A stretch of 64,000 bases of DNA from an uncultured Oscillospiraceae bacterium (GTDB lineage Bacteria; Bacillota; Clostridia; Oscillospirales; Oscillospiraceae), in assembly GCA_910588635.1 (NCBI GenBank), contig CAJUPW010000011.1, positions 17,924 through 81,923 of the forward strand. The letters run 5' to 3'. Positions 35,017 to 42,425 of the stretch are shown in pieces. The notes under the pieces are model-generated. The model was not told where the DNA came from. It did no database searches and saw only the letters and a program-made list of their open reading frames with translations. The stretch's first letter is position 1. Every line of letters begins with the position of its first letter. The translations under genes and the position numbers were made by a program.

Positions 35017-36111
35017 TTATATCTGTGTGTTTTCTCCGCCGGAGGGGAGGACTTCGTAAAGAACCCCTCGGTCAGCCGGAGATTGTCCCGGAGGAGGCAG
35101 AGATTGTTCAGGCGGACATATTTGCGCACCGTGCTGACGCTCGTCTGTGCTGCCGGCTCCGATCCGCTCCATATGAACACGTTCCACATCGTCAAAATAT
35201 TGGAACAGCTGCTCCAGAAAGAATTTCGAGTAATGGGACAGATATCGGTCTTTCATACGAATCAGGGACAGCCTCTGGGTCAGGGGCTGTCCTTTGTAGT
35301 GCAGGGGGAAGATATTGATGTCCTCCGGAATATCCTTCTGCTGGCTGACCAGGCTCATTTGGGAGATAAAGCAGGCGGCCAGCCGCTGAAAGCATACGGT
35401 GGTCCCCACCTGGGTATAGGTGCTGGTAATGTAAGTCCGAGGAGCAATATTGGCAGCCTCAAAGCACTGATTGATTTGCCGGCCCATGCGGTTATGAAAA
35501 ATGCAGAAGGGCAGCTCGGCAAAGTCCTTTACATCCGCCCCGTGAATCGCTTTCTCCTTCAAGGCCTGGGCCGCTTCCCCGCAGCAGCTTTGCAGCAGGG
35601 AGTCGGCCACACAGAGGTAAACCTGGTCATCCATCAGCTGGTGGCTGACCAGCTTTGGGTGCTCCTCTCCGTTGAGGGTGACGGCGAAGTCCAGCGTGCC
35701 GTCCAGCACCAGAGGCTCCAGCCGGGCGGTGACCGTGTCGGTAATCCGCAGCTCCACGTTGGGATAGCGGGCCGAAAACTCGGGCAGGATTGCAGGCAGG
35801 CACATATTCAGCCGCAATGCGCTGGCCCCGAAACGGAGCACGCCCCGCTCCTGCCGGGCGATATCGGACAGGATGTCCTTCAGGTTTACCTCTTCCTTGT
35901 TGATGACGTCGGCGAAGCCCAGCACAAACTCCCCCGCGGTGGTGAGGGAGAGCGCGGGTTTGCGGTGGAGCAGCCTGGCGCCATAGTAGTCCTCCAGCCG
36001 CTGGATGTGGTTGCTTAAAGTCTGCTGAGAGATAAAGAGCCGGTTGGCCGTGCGGGTCATGTGCAGATCTTTGGCCAGCTCAGAGAAGTAGTACAGGCTG
36101 ATGAGGTCCAT
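35017..36111 (-). CDS. LysR-family transcriptional regulator
   Basis: 364-residue LysR regulator. The N-terminal winged helix (MDLISLYYFSELAKDLHMTR, FISQQTLSNHIQRLEDYYGA) and effector-binding domain (from about residue 90) are normal. The last 50 or so residues after the usual LysR end are Pro/Gly/Gln-rich and unlike the family, so the gene has probably lost its original stop and reads into the gap shared with the convergent kinase gene. It is divergent from the RraA-SLC13 operon, which it likely controls in response to a transported acid. Confidence 0.9.
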   Translation of the reverse strand: MDLISLYYFSELAKDLHMTRTANRLFISQQTLSNHIQRLEDYYGARLLHRKPALSLTTAGEFVLGFADVINKEEVNLKDILSDIARQERGVLRFGASALRLNMCLPAILPEFSARYPNVELRITDTVTARLEPLVLDGTLDFAVTLNGEEHPKLVSHQLMDDQVYLCVADSLLQSCCGEAAQALKEKAIHGADVKDFAELPFCIFHNRMGRQINQCFEAANIAPRTYITSTYTQVGTTVCFQRLAACFISQMSLVSQQKDIPEDINIFPLHYKGQPLTQRLSLIRMKDRYLSHYSKFFLEQLFQYFDDVERVHMERIGAGSTDERQHGAQICPPEQSLPPPGQSPADRGVLYEVLPSGGENTQI

Positions 36112-36124
36112 CCAATTGCCTCCA

Positions 36125-36155
36125 CAAATATTCTTTGTTGAAAACTCAAATATTC
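36125..36155. promoter_or_regulatory. Direct repeat in the LysR divergent promoter region
   Basis: CAAATATTC occurs at 36125-36133 and again at 36147-36155, a 22-bp spacing (two helical turns), immediately upstream of the LysR start. This is a candidate LysR binding site controlling itself and the operon at 36252. No exact promoter was assigned. Confidence 0.45.
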
Positions 36156-36251
36156 ACTGTTTTACTTTTGGATTGTTTTATATTACTATGAAAACACCAG
36201 AAGCGCAAGGCTTTTCAAGCGAGACAAACGAAATTTGAGGAGGAGTTCCCA

Positions 36252-36953
36252 ATGTCCGTCGGAAAGAGAATCTATCTCAGGCGCGAGATGCCCGACCCCG
36301 AGATCATGGCCCAGTTTAAGACTATCCCCGCCTCCAACACCGCCGATGTAATGAACCGCAGCTGCGCCATGAATCCCCGCATCCACCTGGTAAGCAGCCC
36401 CAAGGAGCAGATGATGGTGGGCCCCGCCTACACGGTGAAGGGCCGGGCCGGAGACAACCTGACCCTCCACGCCGCCCTGAATCTGTGCGGCGAGGGAGAC
36501 GTGCTGGTGGTCTCCAACGAGGAGGACAACACCCGTGCCCTCATGGGTGAGGTGATGATGGCCTACCTGCGGTACACCAAGAAGATCGCGGGCATTATCT
36601 TGGACGGCCCTATCCGCGACATCGACGAGATCGGCAAGTGGGACTTCCCTGTCTACTGCACCGGCACCACCCCCGGCGGCCCCTACAAGGAGGGACCGGG
36701 CGAGATCAACGTGCCCATCTCCTGCGGGGGCATCAGCGTCAACCCCGGGGACATCATCCTGGCCGATCCCGACGGCATCATCGTGATTCCCCGGCAGGAC
36801 GCCGCCACCATCCTGGAGGACGCCAAGAAGTTCCAGGCCGCCGACGAGAAAAAGCTGGCCGCCGCCAAGGACGGCACCGCCAACCGCTCCTGGGTGGAGA
36901 AGGCCCTGGCCGAGAAGGGCTACGAGATCATTGACGACGTGTACCGCCCCTGA
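36252..36953 (+). CDS. RraA/HMG-aldolase-like protein
   Basis: 233 residues, RraA-like fold. Members include 4-hydroxy-4-methyl-2-oxoglutarate aldolase, oxaloacetate decarboxylases and the RNase E regulator. Motifs are IPASNTADVMNRSCAM, GPAYTVKGRAGDNLTLHAAL, GDVLVVSNEED, MGEVMMAYLRYTKKIAGIILDGPIRD (split across residues 95-121) and DPDGIIVIP. The Arg-Asp after the DGP and the GE pair fit the metal-dependent aldolase/decarboxylase site. Given the co-transcribed anion permease and dehydrogenase, an acid-cleaving enzyme is more likely than a regulator. AGGAGG precedes the ATG. Confidence 0.82.
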   Translation: MSVGKRIYLRREMPDPEIMAQFKTIPASNTADVMNRSCAMNPRIHLVSSPKEQMMVGPAYTVKGRAGDNLTLHAALNLCGEGDVLVVSNEEDNTRALMGEVMMAYLRYTKKIAGIILDGPIRDIDEIGKWDFPVYCTGTTPGGPYKEGPGEINVPISCGGISVNPGDIILADPDGIIVIPRQDAATILEDAKKFQAADEKKLAAAKDGTANRSWVEKALAEKGYEIIDDVYRP

Positions 36954-36983
36954 GGGTAAGACGATAGAAAAGGAGAGAAAAAT

Positions 36984-38237
36984 ATGAATCCGATGTCAAT
37001 CGCACTGCTGATTCTGGTCATCACGGTGGCGCTGTTTATCTGGGAACCTATTCCGATTATTGTGACCGCCATCGGAGCCTCCATCGCCTTTGCCTACACC
37101 GGACTGATCGAGGTGGGCGATATCTTTACCGGCTACAACAGTACGACAATTGTTCTGCTGGCTGGCATGATGGTAGTTGGTTCCTCTCTGTTCCACGCCG
37201 GGATTACCGATATGATCGGTGAAAAAATGGTCAAGGTCACCGGCAAAAGCGAGCGCAATATCATCCTGGCCACCCTAGTTGTCTCCTGCGTGCTGAGCGC
37301 CGTATGCAGCAACATCGGCGTGATGACGGCAATGGCTCCCCTGGTCACCGCCATGTGTCTGACGGCGGGGATTGGTCCCTCCAAGGCGCTGCTGGCCCTG
37401 CTCTTCGGCGCTCAGTTCGGCGGCTTCGTCACCCTGGTGGGCGTGGGCTCCAACGCCACCGCCAACAGCGTGATGGCTGAACAGGGAATTGAACCCTTCG
37501 GCTTTTTCAGCATCACCCCCTTCGGCATCGGCGTGTGTATTCTGGGCACTCTGTATTTCACCTTTATTGGCCGGAAGCTGATCCCGGATACCGGCTATGT
37601 CCCCGAATTTGCCAAGACCGACAAGAAACCTCTGGACAAACGGAAGGCTTTTATTGCGGTAGCCACTCTGCTGTGCGTACTGGTTGTCATTGCGGTCAGC
37701 CCCAAGAACATCCCCATGCATGTGGCCGCCGTAGTAGGCGCTCTGGTCATCGTGGGAACCAAGTGCATGAGCGTTCAGGACGCCATCAAGGCCATTGACT
37801 GGAACTGTATGCTTCTGGTTGGCTCCCTCACCGCGATCTCCAACGGCGTAAAGAACAGCGGCCTGGGTACCGCTGCGGCCAACGCCATTCTGGATGTTCT
37901 GGGAGAAAACCCCAGCACCTTCATGATTACCACCCTGATCTTCTTCGCCGCCGCCCTGCTGACCCAGATCATGTCCAACATCCCCACCATCATGCTCTTT
38001 ATGCCCATCGGAATTTCCATCGCGGAGCAGATCGGCGTCAGTCCTTACCCCATCGCCATGACCATCACCCTGGCCGGCGCCGCCTCCTACGCCACCCCCT
38101 TCGCCGCCCCCCAGAACATGATGACAGTGGGCTGGACCCGCTACAGATTTGTGGACTTCATCAAAATCGGCCTGCCCATGCTGCTGATTACATATGTGGT
38201 GGTGGTGGCTCTGGTCCCCATCTTCCTGCCCTACTAA
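36984..38237 (+). CDS. SLC13-family anion permease
   Basis: 417-residue permease with about eleven membrane segments, of the divalent anion:Na+ symporter type. Two related halves are visible, with the hairpin-like regions CSNIGVMTAMAPLVTAM near residue 110 and IMSNIPTIMLFMPIGISIA near residue 330. These resemble the SNT/SNS-containing re-entrant loops of SLC13 transporters. Likely cargo is a di- or tricarboxylate or a similar anion. It starts 30 bases after the RraA-like gene, with AAAGGAGAG upstream. Confidence 0.85.
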   Translation: MNPMSIALLILVITVALFIWEPIPIIVTAIGASIAFAYTGLIEVGDIFTGYNSTTIVLLAGMMVVGSSLFHAGITDMIGEKMVKVTGKSERNIILATLVVSCVLSAVCSNIGVMTAMAPLVTAMCLTAGIGPSKALLALLFGAQFGGFVTLVGVGSNATANSVMAEQGIEPFGFFSITPFGIGVCILGTLYFTFIGRKLIPDTGYVPEFAKTDKKPLDKRKAFIAVATLLCVLVVIAVSPKNIPMHVAAVVGALVIVGTKCMSVQDAIKAIDWNCMLLVGSLTAISNGVKNSGLGTAAANAILDVLGENPSTFMITTLIFFAAALLTQIMSNIPTIMLFMPIGISIAEQIGVSPYPIAMTITLAGAASYATPFAAPQNMMTVGWTRYRFVDFIKIGLPMLLITYVVVVALVPIFLPY

Positions 38238-38260
38238 GCGGATAAGCGGAAGGAAAGCCT

Positions 38261-39094
38261 ATGAACGACATGATAAAGGGCGTCTACGACCTCCACGTTC
38301 ACACCAGTCCCGATGTTGTGCCCCGCAAATGCAGCGACATCGAGCTGGGACGGCGGCTGGCTGCCGCCGGGATGGCGGGCTGTGCGCTCAAGAGCCACTA
38401 CTTTGACACCGCTGCCCGGGCCGGCCTGCTTCAGGAACAGTTTCCACAGCTGCGTATTGTGGGCGGCGTAGTCCTGAACCGTTCCGTGGGCGGCGTCAAT
38501 CCGGAGGCAGTGGAGCGCTGCGCTCAGGCGGGCGGCAAAATGGTCTGGTTCCCTACGGTGGAGTCCCGCTCATTCCAGGCATTTCAGTACCGGGAAAACC
38601 CAACGCCTGATTTGTCCCATCTGCTGACTGTGCTGGATGAGGACGGAATGTTGATTCCCCAGGCAGTGGAGGTACTTGAGATTTCCGCCCGGTACGGTAT
38701 GACGGTGGGCACCGGCCATCTCTCCGCCCGGGAGGGAATGGCATTGGTAGCGGAAGCGGCCCGGGTCGGCTGTCAGATTGTGCTGACCCATGCGGACAAC
38801 CCCGCAGATCAGTATACCGTGGAGCAGCAGAAAGAGGCCGTACGCCAGGGAGCTTTTGTGGAGCATTGCTTCTTTACAACCTATTTCAATCGCACACCCA
38901 TTGAGGAAATTGCGGCCCAGATCCGGGCGGTAGGCTGCGGTCATGTGATTTTGACTACAGATTTTGGACAGCCCAAAGCGCCCTATTCCAACGAGGGCAT
39001 GGCGCAATATAGGGACATGCTTCTGAAACAGGGCTTTTCCTCAGAGGAACTCCTTAAAATGATGTCTATAAATCCTCAATATTTGATTCAATGA
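38261..39094 (+). CDS. DUF6282-type metal-dependent hydrolase (TIM-barrel)
   Basis: 277 residues. The start (GVYDLHVHTSPDVVPR) has the HxH of amidohydrolase or PHP-type metal sites. Later are KSHYFD, VGTGHLS, VLTHADNP and LTTDFGQP with conserved His/Asp residues in barrel-strand positions. I recognise this as the DUF6282 family; its reaction is unknown, and hydrolysis or lactonase-like chemistry is inferred from the metal motifs. It lies between the permease and a dehydrogenase, so it probably acts on the imported acid or a derivative. The next gene starts close to its stop. Confidence 0.72.
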   Translation: MNDMIKGVYDLHVHTSPDVVPRKCSDIELGRRLAAAGMAGCALKSHYFDTAARAGLLQEQFPQLRIVGGVVLNRSVGGVNPEAVERCAQAGGKMVWFPTVESRSFQAFQYRENPTPDLSHLLTVLDEDGMLIPQAVEVLEISARYGMTVGTGHLSAREGMALVAEAARVGCQIVLTHADNPADQYTVEQQKEAVRQGAFVEHCFFTTYFNRTPIEEIAAQIRAVGCGHVILTTDFGQPKAPYSNEGMAQYRDMLLKQGFSSEELLKMMSINPQYLIQ

Positions 39095-39108
39095 CAGGAG
39101 TGTATGAT

Positions 39109-40068
39109 ATGAGCCGCAAAGTGCTTCTTCCCCAGCCCATCCTTCCCGAGGGCCGCGCCTACCTCCGGGATCACGGCTATGAGGTCGTGGACGGCCGGGG
39201 TTTTACCGAGGAGGACATTCTGGCCGATATCCCAGACTGCGACGCCATGATTGTCCGCACCGCCAAGATCACGGGAAAAATTCTGGACGCCGCCCCCAAG
39301 CTGAAGATCATCGCCCGCCACGGGGCCGGGTACGACGGCGTGGATCTGGAGGGCGCCCGGCGAAACAAGGTGCTGGTCACCACCGCCGGCGGGGCCAACG
39401 CCATCTCGGTGGCGGAGCTGGCCATCTTTTACATGCTCTACTGCTCCCGCCGCTTCAAGGCCGTCATGGCCCACTGCCGGGAGGACTACCGCTACGCCAA
39501 GATGGGCATTCAAAAGACCGAATTGGAGGGCAAGACCCTGGGCCTGATCGGGACCGGCAACATCGGCAAGCTGGTGGCGAAAAAGGCGGCCTATGGCTTT
39601 GACATGAAGGTGCTGGCTTACGACCCCTTCGCCCGGGAGGTTCCCGAGTACATTCAGCTGGTGGAAGACAGGGACTTCATCTTCCGGGAGAGCGACTACG
39701 TCTCCCTCCACGTCCCCGCCACAAAAGAGACCACCCACTCGGTCAGCGACCGGGAGTTTGACCTGATGAAGGAGACCGCCTTCCTCATCAACACCGCCCG
39801 GGGGGCCATCGTAGACGAGCCCGCTCTCATCCGGGCTCTGGAGGCAAAAAAAATCGCCGGGGCCGGCCTGGACACCGTGGAGCAGGAGCCCTTCGATTTG
39901 AACAATCCTTTGCTGAATATGGAAAATGTACTGGTCGCCCCTCATATCGGCGGCGCCACCAAGGAGGCGTCCACCCGCTCCTCTATCGCCTGCGCCCAGG
40001 CTATCGACGACTACTTCTCCGGCCGCACCCCCAAGTTTATCGTCCCCGAACTGCGGGATTTGGTATGA
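39109..40068 (+). CDS. D-isomer-specific 2-hydroxyacid dehydrogenase family protein (catabolic operon)
   Basis: 319-residue NAD-dependent dehydrogenase with the phosphoglycerate dehydrogenase-like fold. Seen are the Rossmann motif LGLIGTGNIGKLVAKKA (near residue 144), Arg in INTARGAIVDEPALI, Glu in VEQEPFDL and His in APHIGGATKEASTRS. The start is the ATG at 39109, 8 bases after AGGAG; a nearby upstream ATG overlaps the previous gene but lacks a site. Last gene of the RraA-SLC13-DUF6282 operon. The substrate is unknown; a hydroxyacid linked to the transported anion is likely. Confidence 0.9.
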   Translation: MSRKVLLPQPILPEGRAYLRDHGYEVVDGRGFTEEDILADIPDCDAMIVRTAKITGKILDAAPKLKIIARHGAGYDGVDLEGARRNKVLVTTAGGANAISVAELAIFYMLYCSRRFKAVMAHCREDYRYAKMGIQKTELEGKTLGLIGTGNIGKLVAKKAAYGFDMKVLAYDPFAREVPEYIQLVEDRDFIFRESDYVSLHVPATKETTHSVSDREFDLMKETAFLINTARGAIVDEPALIRALEAKKIAGAGLDTVEQEPFDLNNPLLNMENVLVAPHIGGATKEASTRSSIACAQAIDDYFSGRTPKFIVPELRDLV

Positions 40069-40147
40069 TATTCCTCTTTTCCAAGGCTGGCATTCTGATG
40101 AATGCCGGCCTTGGACCTAATTATAGGGCCGAATTTCATTTTCGCTC

Positions 40148-40176
40148 TTGCCAAGCGGAGAAATATTGTGTATAAT
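40148..40176 (+). promoter_or_regulatory. tRNA-Leu promoter
   Basis: TTGCCA, 17-base spacer and a perfect TATAAT, 13 bases before the tRNA 5' end. Confidence 0.85.
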
Positions 40177-40189
40177 ATTTTCCGCACCC

Positions 40190-40276
40190 GCCGGTGTGAT
40201 GGAATTGGTAGACGTAGCGGACTCAAAATCCGCCGCTGGCGACAGCGTGGGGGTCCGAGTCCCCCCACCGGCACCA
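40190..40276 (+). tRNA. tRNA-Leu (anticodon CAA), CCA encoded
   Basis: Class II tRNA of 87 bases. The acceptor arms GCCGGTG (40190-40196) and CACCGGC (40266-40272) pair perfectly. The anticodon stem GCGGA/TCCGC encloses loop CTCAAAA, giving anticodon CAA (40224-40226), which reads UUG. A long variable arm and a GGTCCGAGTCC T-arm are present. The 3' CCA is encoded. Confidence 0.97.
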
Positions 40277-40310
40277 AAACAAAAGACCGCTTTGGCGGTC
40301 TTTTGTTTTG
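40275..40310 (+). terminator. Terminator of the tRNA-Leu gene
   Basis: Perfect 16-bp stem CAAAACAAAAGACCGC with its complement and a TTTG loop, beginning at the tRNA CCA end and followed by a T-rich run. Confidence 0.9.
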
Positions 40311-40776
40311 GGTTCCGCTCCCGTTGGTCGCTCCACCCTTCGGTATTATGATGCTCGGGCGGGTAAAGCCCACCCTGCGCAATTCTCCGCTTCGCTCCGA
40401 ATTTACGGCGCAAAAGCGCTGCGGCCCAGAAGGGCCGTATCAAAACTGGGCGCTTGCACCAGCTTGAACGACCTTGCCCAATCTGAACAAATTGTTGTCA
40501 GTTGTTCGGATTGGGCAAGGTCGTTCTTTTCCTATTTGACCGATAAGACCGGAAACACTCGTAATTGCATTCAACGGCGGAATGCGGCAATGTTTCAAAA
40601 TCTGTTTGCCGCAGTTTTCCTCCGGCGCGCGTCACAAAACCAGGGCAGCAAATTTATATGAAATATCTAAAATAGCAATTATCAGACAGACAGGTTTCTA
40701 CATCTAAGCCAACGACCAGACAACTTTGTTTCTTTTGTTTTAAAAGCTGTTGAATTGGGTCTGACTTTATGCTACA
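40311..40776. other. Gene-free gap between tRNA-Leu and tctC
   Basis: About 470 bases without a credible gene. The left third is GC-rich. It then holds a long inverted repeat (listed separately), after which composition drops sharply to AT-rich up to the tct leader. The AT-rich tail presumably carries the tct promoter, but no clear -35/-10 pair with correct spacing could be assigned. Confidence 0.6.
40466..40526. repeat. 25-bp inverted repeat forming a long hairpin
   Basis: The arms at 40466-40490 (beginning GAACGACCTTGCCCAATC) and 40502-40526 match at 24 of 25 positions, the odd one a G-T pair in RNA, with an 11-base loop. CTTTTCC follows. It is far longer than the terminators here, so it may be an end-to-end inverted remnant of a mobile repeat or a very stable transcription barrier. 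Confidence 0.7.
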
Positions 40777-40833
40777 TTTCTGTTATACAGATGTCGGAAA
40801 ACAATCTGGACCGCATCTGAAACATAACAGAAA
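40777..40833 (+). promoter_or_regulatory. Nested inverted repeat in the tctC leader
   Basis: Outer arms TTTCTGTTAT (40777-40786) and ATAACAGAAA (40824-40833), inner arms CAGATG (40788-40793) and CATCTG (40814-40819). The right outer arm touches the ribosome binding site AAAAGGAG of tctC. It could be a leader hairpin that hides the ribosome site, or an operator for the GntR/LacI-type regulator at 45315. Confidence 0.55.
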
Positions 40834-40845
40834 AGGAGCGAGATT

Positions 40846-41808
40846 ATGAAAAGAAGAATTCTTAGCATTGCACTGCTTGCCGCCATGTGCACAGCCTTGC
40901 TGGCAGGCTGCGGCCAGAAGTCCGCAACCTGGAAGGTCACCTGCCCCTGGGCCCCCTCCGGCGTGGCCGCCATGGTGAGCCAGCAGGCCGCCACCAAGTC
41001 CACCGAATATTCCGATACCATCACACTGGTGGCCGAGGCCATCAAGGGCGACGCCGCCACTGTGAACACCTGGGTGGCCGACACCAAGGCCAACGCCACC
41101 GAGCTGGTATTTGTAGGCGAGGGTCTGCTGTCCATCACCTCCATCCTGGACCCCAGCAAGATGCAGTTCGGCTATGAGGACTTCGTCTTTGTGGAGAACC
41201 TGTACTCCTCCATCTTCGTTCTCTCCGCTGACGCCAAGCTGAACATCAGCAGCATTGCCGACCTGGAGGCCTATGTGGAGGCGGGCAACGAGGTCAGTGT
41301 GGCCGTCAACGGCGCCACCGGCTCCGAGGCCTTCCTGGCCGCCGCCCTGTTCGGCTCCATGGGCGCCGGCGACAAGCTGAAGCTCACCCCCTACCAGTCC
41401 GCCGCTGAGGCCGCTCAGGCCGTGGCCCGGGGCGAGACCCAGTTCGCCGTCTCCCACCAGTCCCAGATTTTGGAGACCTTCCAGCAGAACGGCGTGACCG
41501 TTGTCTGCGCCTTCGACGAGAACGACATCGCCAACGGCCCCTTCGCCGGCGTGGAGGGCGTGGGCCAGCACGGCTATCCCTACTTCCGCAACCGCTGCTT
41601 CGTCATGGCCCGCGCCGGCACCGACGAGGCCAAGGTGAAGGAGCTCAAGGAGCTTTATGGTAAGATTCTGGCCGACAAGGAGGTCGCCGACTGGCTGCAT
41701 GACACCATGCTGCTGGAGGTGGACACCATGTCCGTGGAGGACGTGGAGGCCCACGTTGAAAACGTAAAGAACATCGTCAACGAGTACAAGGACATCGTTG
41801 CCGGCTGA
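40846..41808 (+). CDS. tctC: TctC-type solute-binding lipoprotein
   Basis: 320-residue extracytoplasmic binding protein of the tripartite tricarboxylate transporter family. A lipobox signal (MKRRILSIALLAAMCTALLAGC) is followed by a TctC-like domain: PWAPSGVAAMVSQQAA (loop that clasps the carboxylate or anion), AVNGATGSEAFLAAALF, FAVSHQSQI and MARAGTDEAKVKELKELYGK. The gene heads the tctC-tctB-tctA set, with a hairpin after it that would favour higher binding-protein expression. The real ligand is unknown; the adjacent sulfatase suggests a sulfated anion. Confidence 0.88.
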   Translation: MKRRILSIALLAAMCTALLAGCGQKSATWKVTCPWAPSGVAAMVSQQAATKSTEYSDTITLVAEAIKGDAATVNTWVADTKANATELVFVGEGLLSITSILDPSKMQFGYEDFVFVENLYSSIFVLSADAKLNISSIADLEAYVEAGNEVSVAVNGATGSEAFLAAALFGSMGAGDKLKLTPYQSAAEAAQAVARGETQFAVSHQSQILETFQQNGVTVVCAFDENDIANGPFAGVEGVGQHGYPYFRNRCFVMARAGTDEAKVKELKELYGKILADKEVADWLHDTMLLEVDTMSVEDVEAHVENVKNIVNEYKDIVAG

Positions 41809-41831
41809 TCTGAGTACCACAGCGGATATGC

Positions 41832-41873
41832 GGGGAATGGGATCGGGAGGAATCCCGCCCATTCCCCTTTTTT
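41832..41873 (+). terminator. Attenuating hairpin between tctC and tctB
   Basis: 10-bp outer stem GGGGAATGGG / CCCATTCCCC plus an inner CGGGA / TCCCG, followed by TTTTTT. It probably terminates part of the transcription so that tctC exceeds tctB and tctA. Confidence 0.8.
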
Positions 41874-41894
41874 CATCAGGAAAGGAGGTCCCCC

Positions 41895-42410
41895 ATGAGT
41901 AAATGGGTGGAGCAGTTCAACGGCCGCATGGATTCCTGGGGCCGGAAGCTGCATGAGAAAGAGATTCGGATTCCCATAGATTTGGTGACCGGCGTGTTAT
42001 TTTTCCTCTTTGCCCTTGTCATTTTGCTGGTCATGCCCGACCAGGTAGCGATTTCCGAAAAGGACGTGGTGAACGGCCGGGCCTTCCCCACGCTGCTGAC
42101 AGTGGTGATGATGCTCTGCTGCGCCATGCTGGTGGGCAAGGAGCTGTATAAGCTGGCCACCAAGCAGCCCCTGAACTGGAAGGTCATCAATATTCAGGTG
42201 GAGATCAAGGCCCTGGTCATTCTGGGCATCCTGATGCTCACCTATCTGCTCAGCAAGCTTACCGGCCTGTTTGTAGTGGGAGCGATTTTCTGCTGTCTGG
42301 GATTCCTGCTCTACTTCCGGTGCCGGAAGAAGTCCTACTATGTGATTACCCTGGTGCTGGCGGTGGCCATCTGGGCTGCCTTCCGTTTCGCCCTGGGCGT
42401 AGACTTTTAA
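41895..42410 (+). CDS. tctB: TctB-type small membrane subunit
   Basis: 171-residue four-helix membrane protein, the small subunit of the tripartite tricarboxylate transporter. Helices are at about 30-48, 66-85, 103-135 and 140-165. Such subunits are poorly conserved, and the call rests on size, topology and position between tctC and tctA. AAAGGAGG precedes the ATG; tctA begins 16 bases after the stop. Confidence 0.82.
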   Translation: MSKWVEQFNGRMDSWGRKLHEKEIRIPIDLVTGVLFFLFALVILLVMPDQVAISEKDVVNGRAFPTLLTVVMMLCCAMLVGKELYKLATKQPLNWKVINIQVEIKALVILGILMLTYLLSKLTGLFVVGAIFCCLGFLLYFRCRKKSYYVITLVLAVAIWAAFRFALGVDF

Positions 42411-42425
42411 GGAAGGGGACGGCTT

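Noticed and set aside
36252..36953. RNase E regulator RraA
   Set aside because: The operon with an anion permease and dehydrogenase favours a metabolic aldolase or decarboxylase of the same fold.
40190..40276. tmRNA or other RNA instead of tRNA-Leu
   Set aside because: Full class II tRNA cloverleaf with CAA anticodon and encoded CCA.
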